A DNA stretch of 64,000 nt. Origin: Parus major (lineage: Eukaryota > Chordata > Aves > Passeriformes > Paridae). Location: positions 4,586,281 through 4,650,280 of the forward strand of contig NC_031770.1 of assembly GCF_001522545.3 (NCBI RefSeq), in the 5' to 3' direction. Positions 53,697-64,000 of this stretch are shown piece by piece; position 1 is the first letter of the stretch; each line of letters starts with the position of its first letter. Position numbers and translations under genes: made by a program. Below the pieces are notes generated by a model. That model saw only the letters and a program-made list of their open reading frames with translations. It had not been told where the DNA came from and ran no database searches.

Positions 53697-54266
53697 CCCC
53701 AGGAACATCTTTAGCACTGGACAGATTTTTTTCCTTCTTAAAGGGAGCATAAAGTGCTCTCTGAGATGGTGCTGCTGCTTTGGGAAGCATCAGTAAGCAA
53801 AGGGAGCTGACCTGCTGCTCCCTGGTGTGTTGGAATCAGCATTTGAGTGCCACAGAACCTTGTGGCAGCCTTTTATAACTGTGTATGAAAAAACCAGGTT
53901 TCCACAGACAGATGGTGTGTTGCAGGTTTTCAGAAGTAAAAAAAGTTTAAGGAGCTGGTGGTACTAATAAAAGATGTTATGGCATTTGCTGTGCTGTGCA
54001 GAGCATACACTAATTGGGATTTCAGGGTTAAGACCTACATTTGAATAACACAAATCACGGTGGAAAGCAGGGTTTGTAATGTGGCTGAGGTGCCTCTGTG
54101 TTATTCTTATGATTTCCAGTGAAAAGGAAATGCAGCATGAGAAAGTTTGGGAAGTCTGCAATCTATTTTTATCCATCTGCCTACAGGACCCTGGTTTCTA
54201 ACAAAAAGTCATTACTTTGTTCATGAAAATGGTAGGACTCCCATGAGCTTTTAATTTTTAATTTTT

Positions 54267-55838
54267 TTATGTTTCTGATTTTTTTTTCTCTATTCTCTCT
54301 TTATTTCTCATTGATTTAAGGTATATTTTCTTTGATAAGTTTCCCAAGACAGCACAACCAAATAGGGAAGATTTTGTCCAATGAGCAGGTAATCCTCTGA
54401 CCAATCTCTGCCTCAATTTGACATGACTAATTTGATTTTTGATAGATTCTAAAGCTCTTTGTGCTGCCAACACCATCCTTATCACCTCCTCCATATTTGC
54501 CTGCTCACAAATTCTGTCTCCCTCTGGGAATTCAAGCACTGTCCCATCCAAACACTGATTTTCCTGACCTATTTCTGGGGCAGTCTTTAGGCACCCCCAG
54601 TCCTTGAGCTGAAGCTCCTACCAGACTCCCGTGGAAAGGGAAAACCAAGCTTGTCCCTGGTTCTTTTGACTGGAAGAAGCAAAAGAGAACATCAAATACT
54701 TAAAATATTGAGCTACATAGGGGACTTTAATGAGTTATGTGGGTATTGCCAATGGCTGCTGTTTATTTGCCATCCCATGGGTGTATTCCCAAACTTCAGC
54801 AGCTCAGGTGTTCCAAAAGTTACTGTAAGCAATATTAAATGAGTATAATTGTTCTGAATGTCCATCAAAGAGCTCGATGTGTTGCTGATTAGACCCCAGT
54901 CTAGTAAAGAGCTTATCCCAAAACCCAATCTGACCACTTGGGAGCCAATGTATGAAACACAGCCCCAACCAGCATCAGGCTTGTCAGTGTCATTCCCTAA
55001 AATGGAATTACCTTAATCAAAGCAATCCAATTTACATAAAATAAGCTCAGTTTGGTCTTGCTGCTTGGTTTGGTTTTTTCCTCCCATGTGCTTTCCTGCC
55101 ATCTCCGCAGGAAAACCTGCTGACATTTTCAAAAGGGCTTTGATTCATAGAGCACTGATAGTCTTCAAGATGTTGATAAAGGATATTTTGCTCATCTCTT
55201 TAGCACTGTTTGCAGCAGAGCTGTTCATGAGGAATGTGGGAGCTGGTGGTGGGCTTTGCTATCTGAGAACTTGAGATCCAAGCACTAATCTTGACCTAGA
55301 TCATTGTCACTGACAAGTGCATCTGTCACCCCAGAAGGGCAAATAACACCCATGGCAGGGGTCAACAAGGGTATGAATCATGTTAGCATCAAAATTATTC
55401 TCTTGCACTGAACATAAAAATATAAATTTTAAAAAAAATATTAAAAAACAGCTATTAAAATATGTATTTTGAGTCTGTGAAGGCCACAGCAGGTTGCACT
55501 GAGACAGCCCAGGACACGTGGTATATTCCCTTTATTAACAGCTGCTGGATGGTGGCTGGACAGTGCACTGCTGTAATGGACTGTGTGCTTCAAACTTTGC
55601 TAGACAAGTTTTAAACAGGACAGAGACATTCAACATTTTATCCATTCAAACTCAGCAACCTAAAGAGGGTGGTCTGTCTGACTGCTTGCCTGTACAACCT
55701 GGTGAAACCAATCTTTGGTATGGGTGACCAAATTCACACTCACATTGCTTGATTTGCCACTTTGCACTTGTAAAAAGTGAGCCACTGCCAGATAACTTCT
55801 CTTTTGATGAATTTGCTTGGAAAAAACCATCTCATTTC
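54267..55838 (-). pseudogene. Decayed viral-type (possibly retroviral envelope-like) coding remnant
   Basis: On the minus strand, consecutive open stretches in different frames read like one eroded gene. They run 55836-55663, short cysteine-rich pieces near 55540-55490 and 55376-55311, then 55012-54713 (100 codons), then 54617-54267 (117 codons). The 55012-54713 piece is rich in Trp and Gly, has several N-x-S/T sequons (for example in SNTSSS and QNNYTH) and contains LGFGISSLLDWG. The 54617-54267 piece contains an amphipathic helix (EEVIRMVLAAQRALESI). It ends in an A-rich stretch on the minus strand (about 54290-54243). Stops and frame changes separate the pieces, so it cannot encode a product. 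Sequons and cysteine clusters suggest a surface glycoprotein. I do not recognise the family, and the coherence across frames is a judgement by eye. Confidence 0.3.
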
Positions 55839-55949
55839 AAATATGTTTCTTTTTTTATTCTGTGGTGCGTGGCTAATGCGTATCTTAGTCTAACTGGAGT
55901 GTGATTCATCACTGAGACATCCCTTGGCCGAGTGTAAATAGGAAAGAAA

Positions 55950-56184
55950 AAGGTTATCTTCTCTCTTCTTTTGTCGCTACGATTGCAGTTCATCATGCGG
56001 AGCGGAACTGCGAGCAGGAGGTTCAGCCAGGGAGACGGAGAGAGGAATGACAATGATGTGAAAGGGACTGAAAGCAGATTGGCAATCCCGTTCTGTCTGA
56101 GCACACAAAGAATGATGCTGGTCCCAGACAGGCCCTTGAGCAGAGGCATTTATCTGTCTGATTTGGGGGTTGAAACGGTAGAGG
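55950..56184 (+). other. CpG-richer segment with strong acceptor, possible cassette exon
   Basis: TTATCTTCTCTCTTCTTTTG, further pyrimidine-mixed sequence and TGCAG end at 55988. The following sequence (55989-56177) stays open for 63 codons in the frame that PLCB1 uses at this phase-0 junction. It ends at ACG followed by GTAGAG, with an alternative GTAAAA at 56185. Six CpGs fall between about 55974 and 56036, well above the local background. The encoded residues begin FIMRSGTASRRFSQGDGERN and match nothing I know. Transcription is unproven. Confidence 0.2.
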
Positions 56185-57337
56185 GTAAAAAGGAGATGGA
56201 TTCTCATCTCCCAGAGACATAAAACAAAGCTTTGAAACATCCAGCCTGTAAATAAAAGAGAAAGGAACCCATCTAGTAATGCACCATGACTGACTTAGCA
56301 ACTGCAGGGCATTTCTCTAGCTCTTCTCCCAGATCTGAATGATACCATTTCTTTGTCTTTCTCCTTTGAATCCTCATCTCTGAAACACAGCTACTATTTT
56401 TGTATCCCTCTCCTGTTTTTCTCTCCTGTGAAAGGCTGTGATTAACTTGTTTACCCACGAAACCATCTTTGTTTCGGAGCACAATGATATTCACAATTTA
56501 CAGAGCCCTCAAATAGGATTATTCTGTCTGTTCTTCTGTAACACTTGGCATCATACCCAGTATTTAAAGAGACTCAGCATTTATGATAGACAGCCTTGTA
56601 CTTTCTTTTCAGTCTCTACCTCATGCTCCAAAAATGTTTTCCTAAGTCTGGTGAAGTGTTTTGGTGAACACACACACGGCTCCATTGGCTCCAAGAAGAT
56701 ATGATACCAATCAGGAGATGCCCTTCAGATTGATGTCTTGTTGGTACAGGATTTCCTGCAAGATCCATAAAAAATGGCCCTTTTTATCATCTTAACCTTG
56801 TTATATTAAATATAATTGGTATCAGTCGGTGAAAATGTAGATACTTATTCAAGAAGTTATTAAATATTAAGAATACCCTAAACTGAACATATGCAGACAG
56901 TGCGGGGAGAAGGTTCACGGGAAAGTGAAATTTAAAGTGCAGTGCATTTATTGTGTCAGTTTAGAAAGAATTTGATCTCTACACAGCATCTGTCATCCCA
57001 CAGGGATTCTATTTGCTGGCCATTTTTTAGTTTTTGTAGGAGACTTGACAGTCTTGCCTTCTAGGAAACCTGAGCTTTCACATTACACGGGCCCTTTCCA
57101 AAGGGCTGAATCCAATCATGAAGGGCAGCTTTTCATCTGTCTTTATAAACTTCACCGTGAGGCCAAGGAGCTGTTTTCTTTGTTTCAAACACACTGAGTG
57201 CATTTCTTGGAAATGCTGCAGCCTAATAGAAATGAGGAGAGTCACCAAACAACCTGAGGTTTTTACTCACACACTTAGGTTGCCAATGAAGCTGAGGTTC
57301 AGGCTATTAATAGCTGATAAAAATCATTGAGTGTGCC
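56185..57337. other. Unique intronic sequence, nothing recognised
   Basis: Lies between the CpG-richer segment and the third CR1 fragment. No motif or frame stands out. Confidence 0.6.
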
Positions 57338-57556
57338 TTTCCTTCACAGAATTGTTGGGTAGTCACTCTGTCGAGGCTGGAACAAGGTGCCCATGGAAGG
57401 GGTTGAGTCACCATCCCTGGAGGGGTTTAACAGATGTGTGGATGTGGCATTGGGGGACGTGGGTTAGTGGTGGCTTTGGCAGTGCAGGGGGAAGAGTTCA
57501 ACTCGATGCTCTGAAAGGTCATTTCCAACCTACATGAGTCTATGATTCTGTATGGG
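57338..57556 (+). mobile_element. CR1 LINE, 5'-truncated 3' end
   Basis: Contains GAGTCACCATCCCTGGAGG, GTTAGTGGTGGCTTTGGCAG, GGTCATTTCCAACCTA and a terminal TCTATGATTCTGTATG, the normal CR1 3' end. Element orientation is +. It is about 220 bp long and ends roughly 600 bp upstream of the PLCB1 exon. It is the same subfamily as 726-935 but keeps the canonical tail. Confidence 0.9.
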
Positions 57557-58120
57557 ATACAAACTGAGGGGAAAAAAAGGCTAAAAGCTAAATCTAAATG
57601 GAATATAACTAATAATTTAAATAATACATGACCCGTTGAACATGAAGAAGAAAGAGGAGGGCTATGCTAAAATTCTATTATTCATTTCATAGCGTTTAAG
57701 AAAGTTAATTCCAGAATTTTTCTTAATTCCTTAGGAAAAAGTAACTTCTCATTTTCAGTTTTATCTAAAATCCATTAAAATCACAGGGAATGTCTCTGCT
57801 GAGGACAGTAGCCTTTGGACAGATTGTGTTGCTCTGACAAGCAACACAGTTTGTGTTTTCTTAACTTCTGCGGCAAAATAACTGAAAATAGCAATGTGCA
57901 GCCATCAGCTGGACAGCTCTGAGTCTGTACAGCACCAATATGGAGCTCAAAGGAGGATTTACAGCAGTGATTTCCTTTGTATTCTGGGTTAATAACGTGA
58001 AGTATTTTATTGAGTCATTAACTAGATCAGAACCTAGCACCAACATGTTTAAAATGTTCAAAACAACATAAATTTTCAAAATGGAAATATTTTTAATTTT
58101 TGCACCTACATACATTTGCA
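57557..58120. other. Unique AT-rich intron immediately upstream of the PLCB1 exon
   Basis: Single-copy-looking sequence between the CR1 end and the splice acceptor. No further feature seen. Confidence 0.6.
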
Positions 58121-58158
58121 AAAGGTTTTTAATTATTTTGTCGTTATTTCACCCGCAG
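58121..58158 (+). other. 3' splice site of the PLCB1 exon
   Basis: A T-rich run with interspersed purines leads to ACCCGCAG immediately before the first codon, GAT. The pyrimidine tract is only moderate. A TTTTTAATT stretch near 58125-58132 is the most plausible branch-point region, but that is inference. Confidence 0.85.
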
Positions 58159-58299
58159 GATCCGAAGCTGCGCGAGCTGCTGGATGCTGGGAACGCGGGA
58201 GGTCGGCTGGAAAATCGGATGATAACTGTTGTGTATGGCCCAGACCTGGTCAATATATCCTACTTGAACCTGGTGGCATTCCAAGATGATATAGCAAAG
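58159..58299 (+). CDS. PLCB1: PLCB1 internal coding exon (probably exon 3), part of PH domain
   Basis: This exon encodes 47 residues starting [12 protein letters not shown] and containing [15 protein letters not shown] and [12 protein letters not shown]. These match the N-terminal PH-domain region of phospholipase C beta 1, roughly residues 83-128 of the mammalian protein as I remember it. The enzyme hydrolyses PIP2 to IP3 and diacylglycerol at the plasma membrane downstream of Gq-coupled receptors. PLCB2 and PLCB4 differ clearly here, so the beta 1 paralogue is the best call. The exon is bounded by AG (58157-58158) and GT (58300-58301), is 141 nt long and is phase 0 at both ends, so it could be skipped without a frameshift. 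The open frame itself extends past both splice sites, so the ends were set by the splice sites and the homology. Compared with the human sequence I recall, it has one extra residue (a Gly in GNAGGRLE) and conservative changes such as Y for H and DDI for EEV. The catalytic X and Y domains are encoded downstream of this window. Confidence 0.93.
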
Positions 58300-58305
58300 G
58301 TAACA
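58300..58305 (+). other. 5' splice site of the PLCB1 exon
   Basis: AAG at the exon end is followed by GTAACA. Exon positions -2 and -1 and intron positions +1 to +4 fit the consensus, but +5 is C instead of G and +6 is A instead of T, so this is a below-average donor. Confidence 0.85.
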
Positions 58306-58374
58306 CACCTGATAGATACAACTTATTTAATTTGTTTTTTCTCTCTTGATTCTGCCTCGCTTCTTCTCACACTT

Positions 58375-59035
58375 GGATTTCTCAGCTTCTCTGGGCTGAG
58401 CTCCTTCAGGATACTCCCTCATGAGGAGTTCTGCTTATCTCAGTTCTCTGGGTCAGGAGAAAACTCCAAAGCCTGCTAGGATCTTGTTTCTTGTGTTTTT
58501 TAGGATGTTATCACAAAAATTGGCAGACTTCTCCAGACTTTTGCTCAAGTTCAATTCATCTTGCTCTTTTGGCTCACTTTGGCCTTGCAGGCACAAAATG
58601 GCCCCAAACTGTGCAGCCTTTTTATTTTTATATTTATCCAATTAACAATAGACACATATATTATTTTTCTTAATGACCTGTCTCACCTGTGTGCTGCACT
58701 GCAGCATTTTCTATCCAATCACTTACTATTACCCAAAAATCTCTAGAAGAAGAAGGAAGGAGAAGAAACAACACTCTAAATCCTCCATTTTGTCTTTTGC
58801 TTTCTAAACTAGTTTAACTCTTAACTTTTTCACCCAGTGACTTAAGAAAACTCTCTAATCTACACACTTAAACTTTTAGCTTTCCTATTTAACTTTAACA
58901 GTTGTTTTTATGTATCAGCATGAAAACATGCCCATCAATTTCATGTTATAGGAAATTCAGTGTTCTCCTGGATCTCAGAGCTAGGTATCAGAGACAAGGG
59001 CACACACTCTGTGTCTCAGACTCCAGCAATAGATG
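58375..59035 (-). mobile_element. Probable solo LTR of an avian endogenous retrovirus
   Basis: Read on the minus strand, it has the layout of an LTR. There is a long promoter-like upstream part, a GATTGGATAG CCAAT-type box (complement near 58715), a TATA-like AAATATAAAAATAAAAAGG (complement about 58617-58640), then GGCCATTTTGTGCC and a downstream leader-like segment with GAGGGAGTATCCTGAAGGAG. The composition resembles passerine LTRs I have seen, but I cannot name a family. The ends and target-site duplication could not be fixed, so coordinates are approximate. It begins about 75 bp after the PLCB1 donor site. No internal retroviral genes adjoin it, so a solo LTR is most likely. Confidence 0.4.
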
Positions 59036-59168
59036 AAGATATGTCATATCAAATTCAGGTTTTGGAAGTAGTGTTTTGAGATATGGATAAATGAGCTAAA
59101 AGTGGGAATTGCTATGAAATGAATCACAGTTCTGTTCTGGAGCTTCTCCCAAGAAGAAATGTGCAATC

Positions 59169-59205
59169 TTTTTTTTGTTTTGTTTTGGGTTTGTTTTTTT
59201 TTTTC
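59169..59205 (+). repeat. T/G low-complexity tract
   Basis: TTTTTTTTGTTTTGTTTTG followed by a further T run. Confidence 0.9.
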
Positions 59206-62200
59206 AAGAAGTTTGTTCAGCAAAATTTATACCCATGGCTTATAAGTGTGCTCATGTTCAGAACATGTTCCTAAAGCCCAAATAATCACAGTGAAAATAC
59301 TGCTCCACACAAATTTTAACTCAGGAATGAGAGGTTACACTGTGGCTCCCCAAGCACACATCAACATTTCAGTAGCAGCATCACATTTTGCCCTCTGAGA
59401 GCCCTTGATAAGCCTTATAGTCAACATCATTGCCTTAGAAAAGTATTTCTCCCATGCAGGTCCATCACTTTCCTCTGTCCAGCCCACAGAATGAAACTAC
59501 ACTGATATTAGTACATTTGGGTTTGGGTTTTTTCCTTCTTCCAATTTCTCTACAGTTCAGTTCTATTTAATGAAGTGGGAGCTTTTACTTTATCTATTTC
59601 AAACAGACATTCCAAAGCTTCTCCTCTTTCCACTTCCACTCATATGGGTACGCTCTGATCCCAGCCTGCAGACATCCATGCACAGAACACTTTCCACAGA
59701 GTGTTTTTACATCCTGGAGTTCACTAGATTGTGCTAAAATGAGGTTCTCTGCAGCCTGCTGTGATTTAACAACAGCAAGCAGTTATTTTGTCACCTCACA
59801 GGCAACAGGGCTTGTTAGACCAGGTGCAAAAAGGTCATAGGATGAAAGCCTTCAGCAAGGAGGGAACATTTTTGCTTGCCAGATTCCTATTCCTGCTAAT
59901 CTTCTTTAGCCAACTGGCAAAAACACGATTTCCAATTTTTCTTTGACGTAGAAGAATGGAAACAGAAAGAGTATGTGGTGGTCCATGAACAGCTGAGAGG
60001 GAAGTGCTGTTCTCAGACTTGAAAATGCAGAGCTCTACAGGGTGAGAAATCTTAACACTGCAGAAATGAAAGCAATTGAAATAACTCTTCAGGAAAAAAA
60101 AGGAGCTATGTTTATGGTGGCAAATGAAAAGGTATGCTAAAGCTTTACCAGCAGAAATTGCTGTCCCTTATGAAGGAGCAAAGAAAATCACCCAAATCAG
60201 AAGCTTATGTCCTTCTTTTTCACCTGCTTGTCTAGCCAGCAGTCGGTGAGCCACAATCTATTTGCTAAAACAGCACAGAAATGGATATTTTAGGGCTATT
60301 TTCTGTTTGATAATGGAACCTTAAAGTACAGTTGATAAAATCATGTTTTGTAAAAGCTTGGTTACTCTAAATCTTGAGTAACTCCTACTATCTGAGTAAC
60401 TAAGAATCTGAGTCTTCCTTTTTATTCACAAATGCAATAGAGCAAATAAATTAATATTTGATCATTTGGGCACTATGGGCTGGGGATGCAATTTTTAAGG
60501 TATTGCAGATTAACTGTGTGTGCTTTGAGGTCATGTTAAATATCCTGATTGTTTCAATCAAAACAGTTTTGATCACTGTTGAATGCATCTAAAAAGTCCT
60601 CCCTTTTTAACCTGTTTACCAACTTTATGTGAACCAGAACCAAGATTTGGTCTTCATTGTCTCTTGAGCCCCACGCAGTGACTCAGAGAAGTTGTAATAA
60701 ATAAGCACATCAGGCACAAATCATCTCTTCAGGGAGCTCTGGGGAGGAATGTCAGTACGAGACATTTTCACCACCACACTTGCACATTCTGACCCTTCTG
60801 ATGTTCCAGAGAAATCAAGTGCCAATAGAAATCTCTCCCATTCATTCCTTTTCGGTGCATGAATATTTTTTTGTTAACCCTTCATTTGTCATACCTTGTT
60901 TTTCAAGTTATGTTGCAAGTGTTGATCAGACCTCCCTTAAGGAGAAAGTCAAAGTAAAGTGCAGTGGTCTTAATGAGGCTTTTAAAATTATTCCCTTATA
61001 AATTTTCTCCCTTTGCAGAGGGCTGCCTTTCCTGCTACAATCTCTGCTTGTCACATCCACTGGCCAAGTTATGGGAGAATTAGGAAAATATAAGTCTCAG
61101 GTTATTCAGCTTGCCTCAGGTGCACTAAATAAGAATGTCAGTGTGCTGACATTGTTCATTCCTCCAGGAGAAAGGAACTGATGTTTAAAGCACATCAGTG
61201 ATGAGCTGAAGGGCGCCTGGTTTGTTAAAAGAATGCAGCTTGAAATTCATTAGGGCTGGTCTAAAGGGCAGGCAGGAAGGTGTGTCCTGGTGGGGAAGGG
61301 AAGCAGCATTCAGAGAGTGCTCCCTTATTCTCGTTTGAGAATGCCTGTCTGGGGTAGGATTTATTTGGGATCATCCACAGATTGCTGCAGAAGCAACAGA
61401 GGTTTATTCTCAAACCCTGTTCTGAGCAAATGCTCCTTTTCTGTGTCTCCATTCCCAACATGAAAAACTCCAACCCATCAACCTCTGCTCCACAGCAGTT
61501 CACTCTGTTCCCAAATCCAGCAGACTCCAAAGTGAACATCTCATTTTTCCCATGTCTTTCCTCTCACTCTCCTTGGTGTCTCTCACCTCAGCTCTCTCCT
61601 TTCTGCACTGTCAATCCTGGCCATGCAGGCCCTGTCCAGAGCCCAAGGAAACCTGTTTCTCCTTGGTTTGAGAGCTTTGGGTAAAATGCATCACTAAGAG
61701 CTGATGAATTCCTCCATAAGTAAAATGATGTCATCAAGTATGATTCACAAGTCATGCTGTACTATTCTTTCCAGCACACATCTTTATTTTTCTAGCTTCC
61801 CCAGTGTATGTAAGAGCTCGATCAGTAGAACAAAATGCTAAAGCAAGCCACATAAATTCACATCTATTTGATATGTTGTTTTTTTAAATAAAATTCTGAA
61901 AGTGTAGAGTTTCAGCAGCTTTCTTAACCTCCCACCAAAAAGAAATGTGTGAGGAACTTTGCCTTCACACATAGCTCAGGGCTGATATGAAGGAAGTGTT
62001 TTCAAGGCTCTGTGCTGCCTTTTCTTATGAAAAAGGTCTCATCTCTTCTGTTGCACTGAATGTCTTATTGTATCCTGATGCATGCAGTGGTAGAGATTAC
62101 TTCACTGAGCAGCACATTTCCAAACAAGCTGCTGCTCATGTGCTATCTGCCAAAGCACTGAACAGCGGAATTATTCGTCAGCAGGGTTCACAGGAGTGAT

Positions 62201-63968
62201 AAAAGCACTGGCATGACAGGACAGAGCCAGGAGGGGATCAAGTTCAGGAAGCTCTTATCATGATGGATGTGACTTGCTTGGAGTTGAAGACCAGAAATCT
62301 GGGTCTTTCCTCTCCCAGAAGGGATTGGTGCTGGGTTTGTTGGCACTGCTGCAGCCCTCTCTCAAAAAGCCCAGATTTATATTTTCCTGTTGTATCACAT
62401 CTGTGCAGAGGCTGCAGCGCCCGTGGCCATTGGGAGGCTGCTGTAACCTTCCCACAGCTGGCTGTTTTCTCTCCACCCAGAACAGCTTCCCATCCCTTGG
62501 AGCGCTCTCCCCATGCTCTGCCTGCTGGGATCACTGCTGCAGAATTGGGAGTGGGGGCTCTGCTCTCTGCCATGCAGCAAACACAAGGAAATGGAACCAT
62601 TTGGTAGCTGAAGCTGCAAGGCACACCTTGACTCACAGCTTGGTGACAGCCCAGCAGAGTCAGTTCCAAGCATGTCTTTATTTTCTAAGCTCTGTCCTCA
62701 ATGCTGTTTATTTATCCCCCTCCTGCCAAGGGTTCAGATCAGCGGCTGGAAAGATGATGTGACCCTTGGCAGATTCGCTCATCTTGGCTTTTTGGCTGTG
62801 GCTCTGGGGTGCCTGGGGTCTAAAATGGGAGAGACAATGAGCAAGTGTTCCTTGTGACCTGGTTAGAAATGGCTCAGCCTGCAGGTAGCCCTCAGAATGT
62901 TTGGCAAGAATGATGGGATTGCTTTGGAGAGCCAGGAAAAGCCAGCAGAGGAACAAAATGGAACAAATGGCAAGACTGCTTATATAAATAATGTGTGTGA
63001 CAGGCACATAATAAGTGAGTTCCCCTTACATTCCTGTCAACAAGCATTTGGACAAAGAAAAGGAAGAGCTGGGGTTGTGGGATACTCTTGAAGCGCCCTA
63101 CTTCTGTTTTATACAAAATATTTCAGCTTTAAGCCCAGCAGAAGCAGCGAGATGAAAACAGTCTATCAAGATCTGTTAAAAGCCAGTATATTTTCAATTT
63201 CCAAATAATATTTTGTGTTGCTGTTAATCTGTGTGGCCGCTAGTGTCACAGGGAGAAGTTTGAGCAGCTATTATTAGTGCCTAAACAAAGCAGTGTTTAC
63301 AAGATGAGCCTATTTTAAGCCTGGAAAAATGAGTTGCCAAGAAGAAAAACAGATGCTGCACTTAATATGCTCTCTGTTCCAAGAGTCACAGCAAAGCAGT
63401 TGTGTTAAAGAACCCAATTCCTCCTCCTCTGCTTTCTCACACCCCTGATTTTTTCAAACTGGACCTAAGAAGGAAAAACAATTAAAGAAGAAAAATGGCA
63501 GTGGTCACGAGAAGGTTGAGGGGAGGACTATCTGAGCAGCACTGATTTGCCTCCAGAACAAGTGTGTGTCCAAGGGAAGAAGGTTTCTCTTCCAGAAGCA
63601 GCAGCCACAGGAGAGGAGGAGAGGTGTTATCTCTGTTGCTTAGGGGTGAGGTGATAAATGGGATGGGTGCAGGATCTGAAAGCTGGAGGACATCAAAGCC
63701 ACTAAATCAAAAGGCAGCCTTTTCTACTCCTCCTCAGGAGCAGCAGTGTGAGACCAGGAACAAGGTCTGATTACGTCAGGGAAAAACCTCAACATATAAA
63801 AATGATGGAAAAAAACCCCAATTTCTCAAATCAATCACCTGGTTGTGTAGAAAAATGAGGGTTTTTAGGTAAAACAGGCTCTAAGCTCCAAAGTGATGTA
63901 GGAACATTTGTTCCATTGAATGTCAATGACACTTCCCATCCCTATCCATTTTTGTCAGAATGGAATCC
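59206..63968. other. Unique intronic sequence after the LTR-like repeat
   Basis: No recognisable exon. The next PLCB1 exon is not present. A GC-richer patch at 62270-62680 gives overlapping open frames on both strands without recognisable similarity. Confidence 0.6.
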
Positions 63969-63999
63969 TCCCTTTTTTTCTTTTTTTTTTTTTTTTCCC
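63969..63999 (+). repeat. Poly(T) tract at window edge
   Basis: Thirty bases that are nearly all T, with one C, running into the end of the window. The true extent is unknown. Confidence 0.9.
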
Positions 64000-64000
64000 T

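Larger units (their letters stand above)
1..58158 (+). other. PLCB1: PLCB1 intron (3' part) preceding the coding exon
   Basis: No other exon of PLCB1 is recognisable upstream of 58159, so the whole stretch is the 3' part of one intron; its 5' end lies outside the window. Mammalian PLCB1 is known for very long 5' introns, which fits. The content is unique AT-rich sequence with three CR1 fragments, simple repeats and one decayed insertion, listed separately. Confidence 0.8.
58300..64000 (+). other. PLCB1: PLCB1 intron (5' part) following the coding exon
   Basis: The sequence that should follow in PLCB1 (continuing from VAFQ..AK into the E-W-T-N-E region) does not appear before the window end, so the next exon is further downstream. 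The segment carries an LTR-like repeat close to the exon and T-rich simple sequence; the rest is unique. Confidence 0.8.

Noticed and set aside
58081..58479. 132-codon continuous open frame through the PLCB1 exon
   Set aside because: Only 58159-58299 matches PLCB1. Splice sites flank it and the extra residues are intron read-through.

Overview
This window is vertebrate, almost certainly avian, nuclear DNA. It is AT-rich and CpG-poor, contains no bacterial-style gene packing, and its only recognisable interspersed repeats are truncated 3' ends of CR1 LINEs plus LTR-like material. CR1-dominated repeat content with no SINE or L1 is typical of birds. A songbird is my guess, not something I can prove here.

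Only one exon can be assigned to a known gene. Positions 58159-58299 (+ strand) encode 47 residues of the N-terminal PH-domain region of phospholipase C beta 1 (PLCB1), with AG/GT splice sites and phase 0 at both ends. Everything before it is therefore part of the preceding PLCB1 intron (at least 58 kb) and everything after it is the start of the next intron. I see no other confident protein-coding exon, tRNA, rRNA or CRISPR array. Open frames of 60-200 codons occur throughout and mostly look like chance.

Layout: 1-5.6 kb is unique intron with a minus-strand CR1 fragment (about 726-935) whose tail is a telomere-type repeat. A second, different CR1 fragment lies at about 5586-6050 (minus). From 6 to 54 kb the intron is mostly featureless, with a 215-bp polypyrimidine tract (22.4-22.65 kb), several microsatellites, and a few splice-like motifs that could be cryptic or recursive sites. 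At 54.27-55.84 kb the minus strand reads like a decayed, frameshifted coding gene with glycoprotein-like features (probably an old retroviral or viral insertion, family not recognised). At 55.97-56.18 kb a locally CpG-richer stretch with a good acceptor is open in the PLCB1 reading phase. A third CR1 end (+ strand) is at 57.34-57.56 kb. Just downstream of the PLCB1 exon, 58.37-59.04 kb looks like a minus-strand solo LTR.

The most useful items to re-examine are the decayed minus-strand gene, the candidate cassette exon upstream of the PLCB1 exon, the one-residue length difference in the PLCB1 exon, and the telomere-repeat-tailed CR1.
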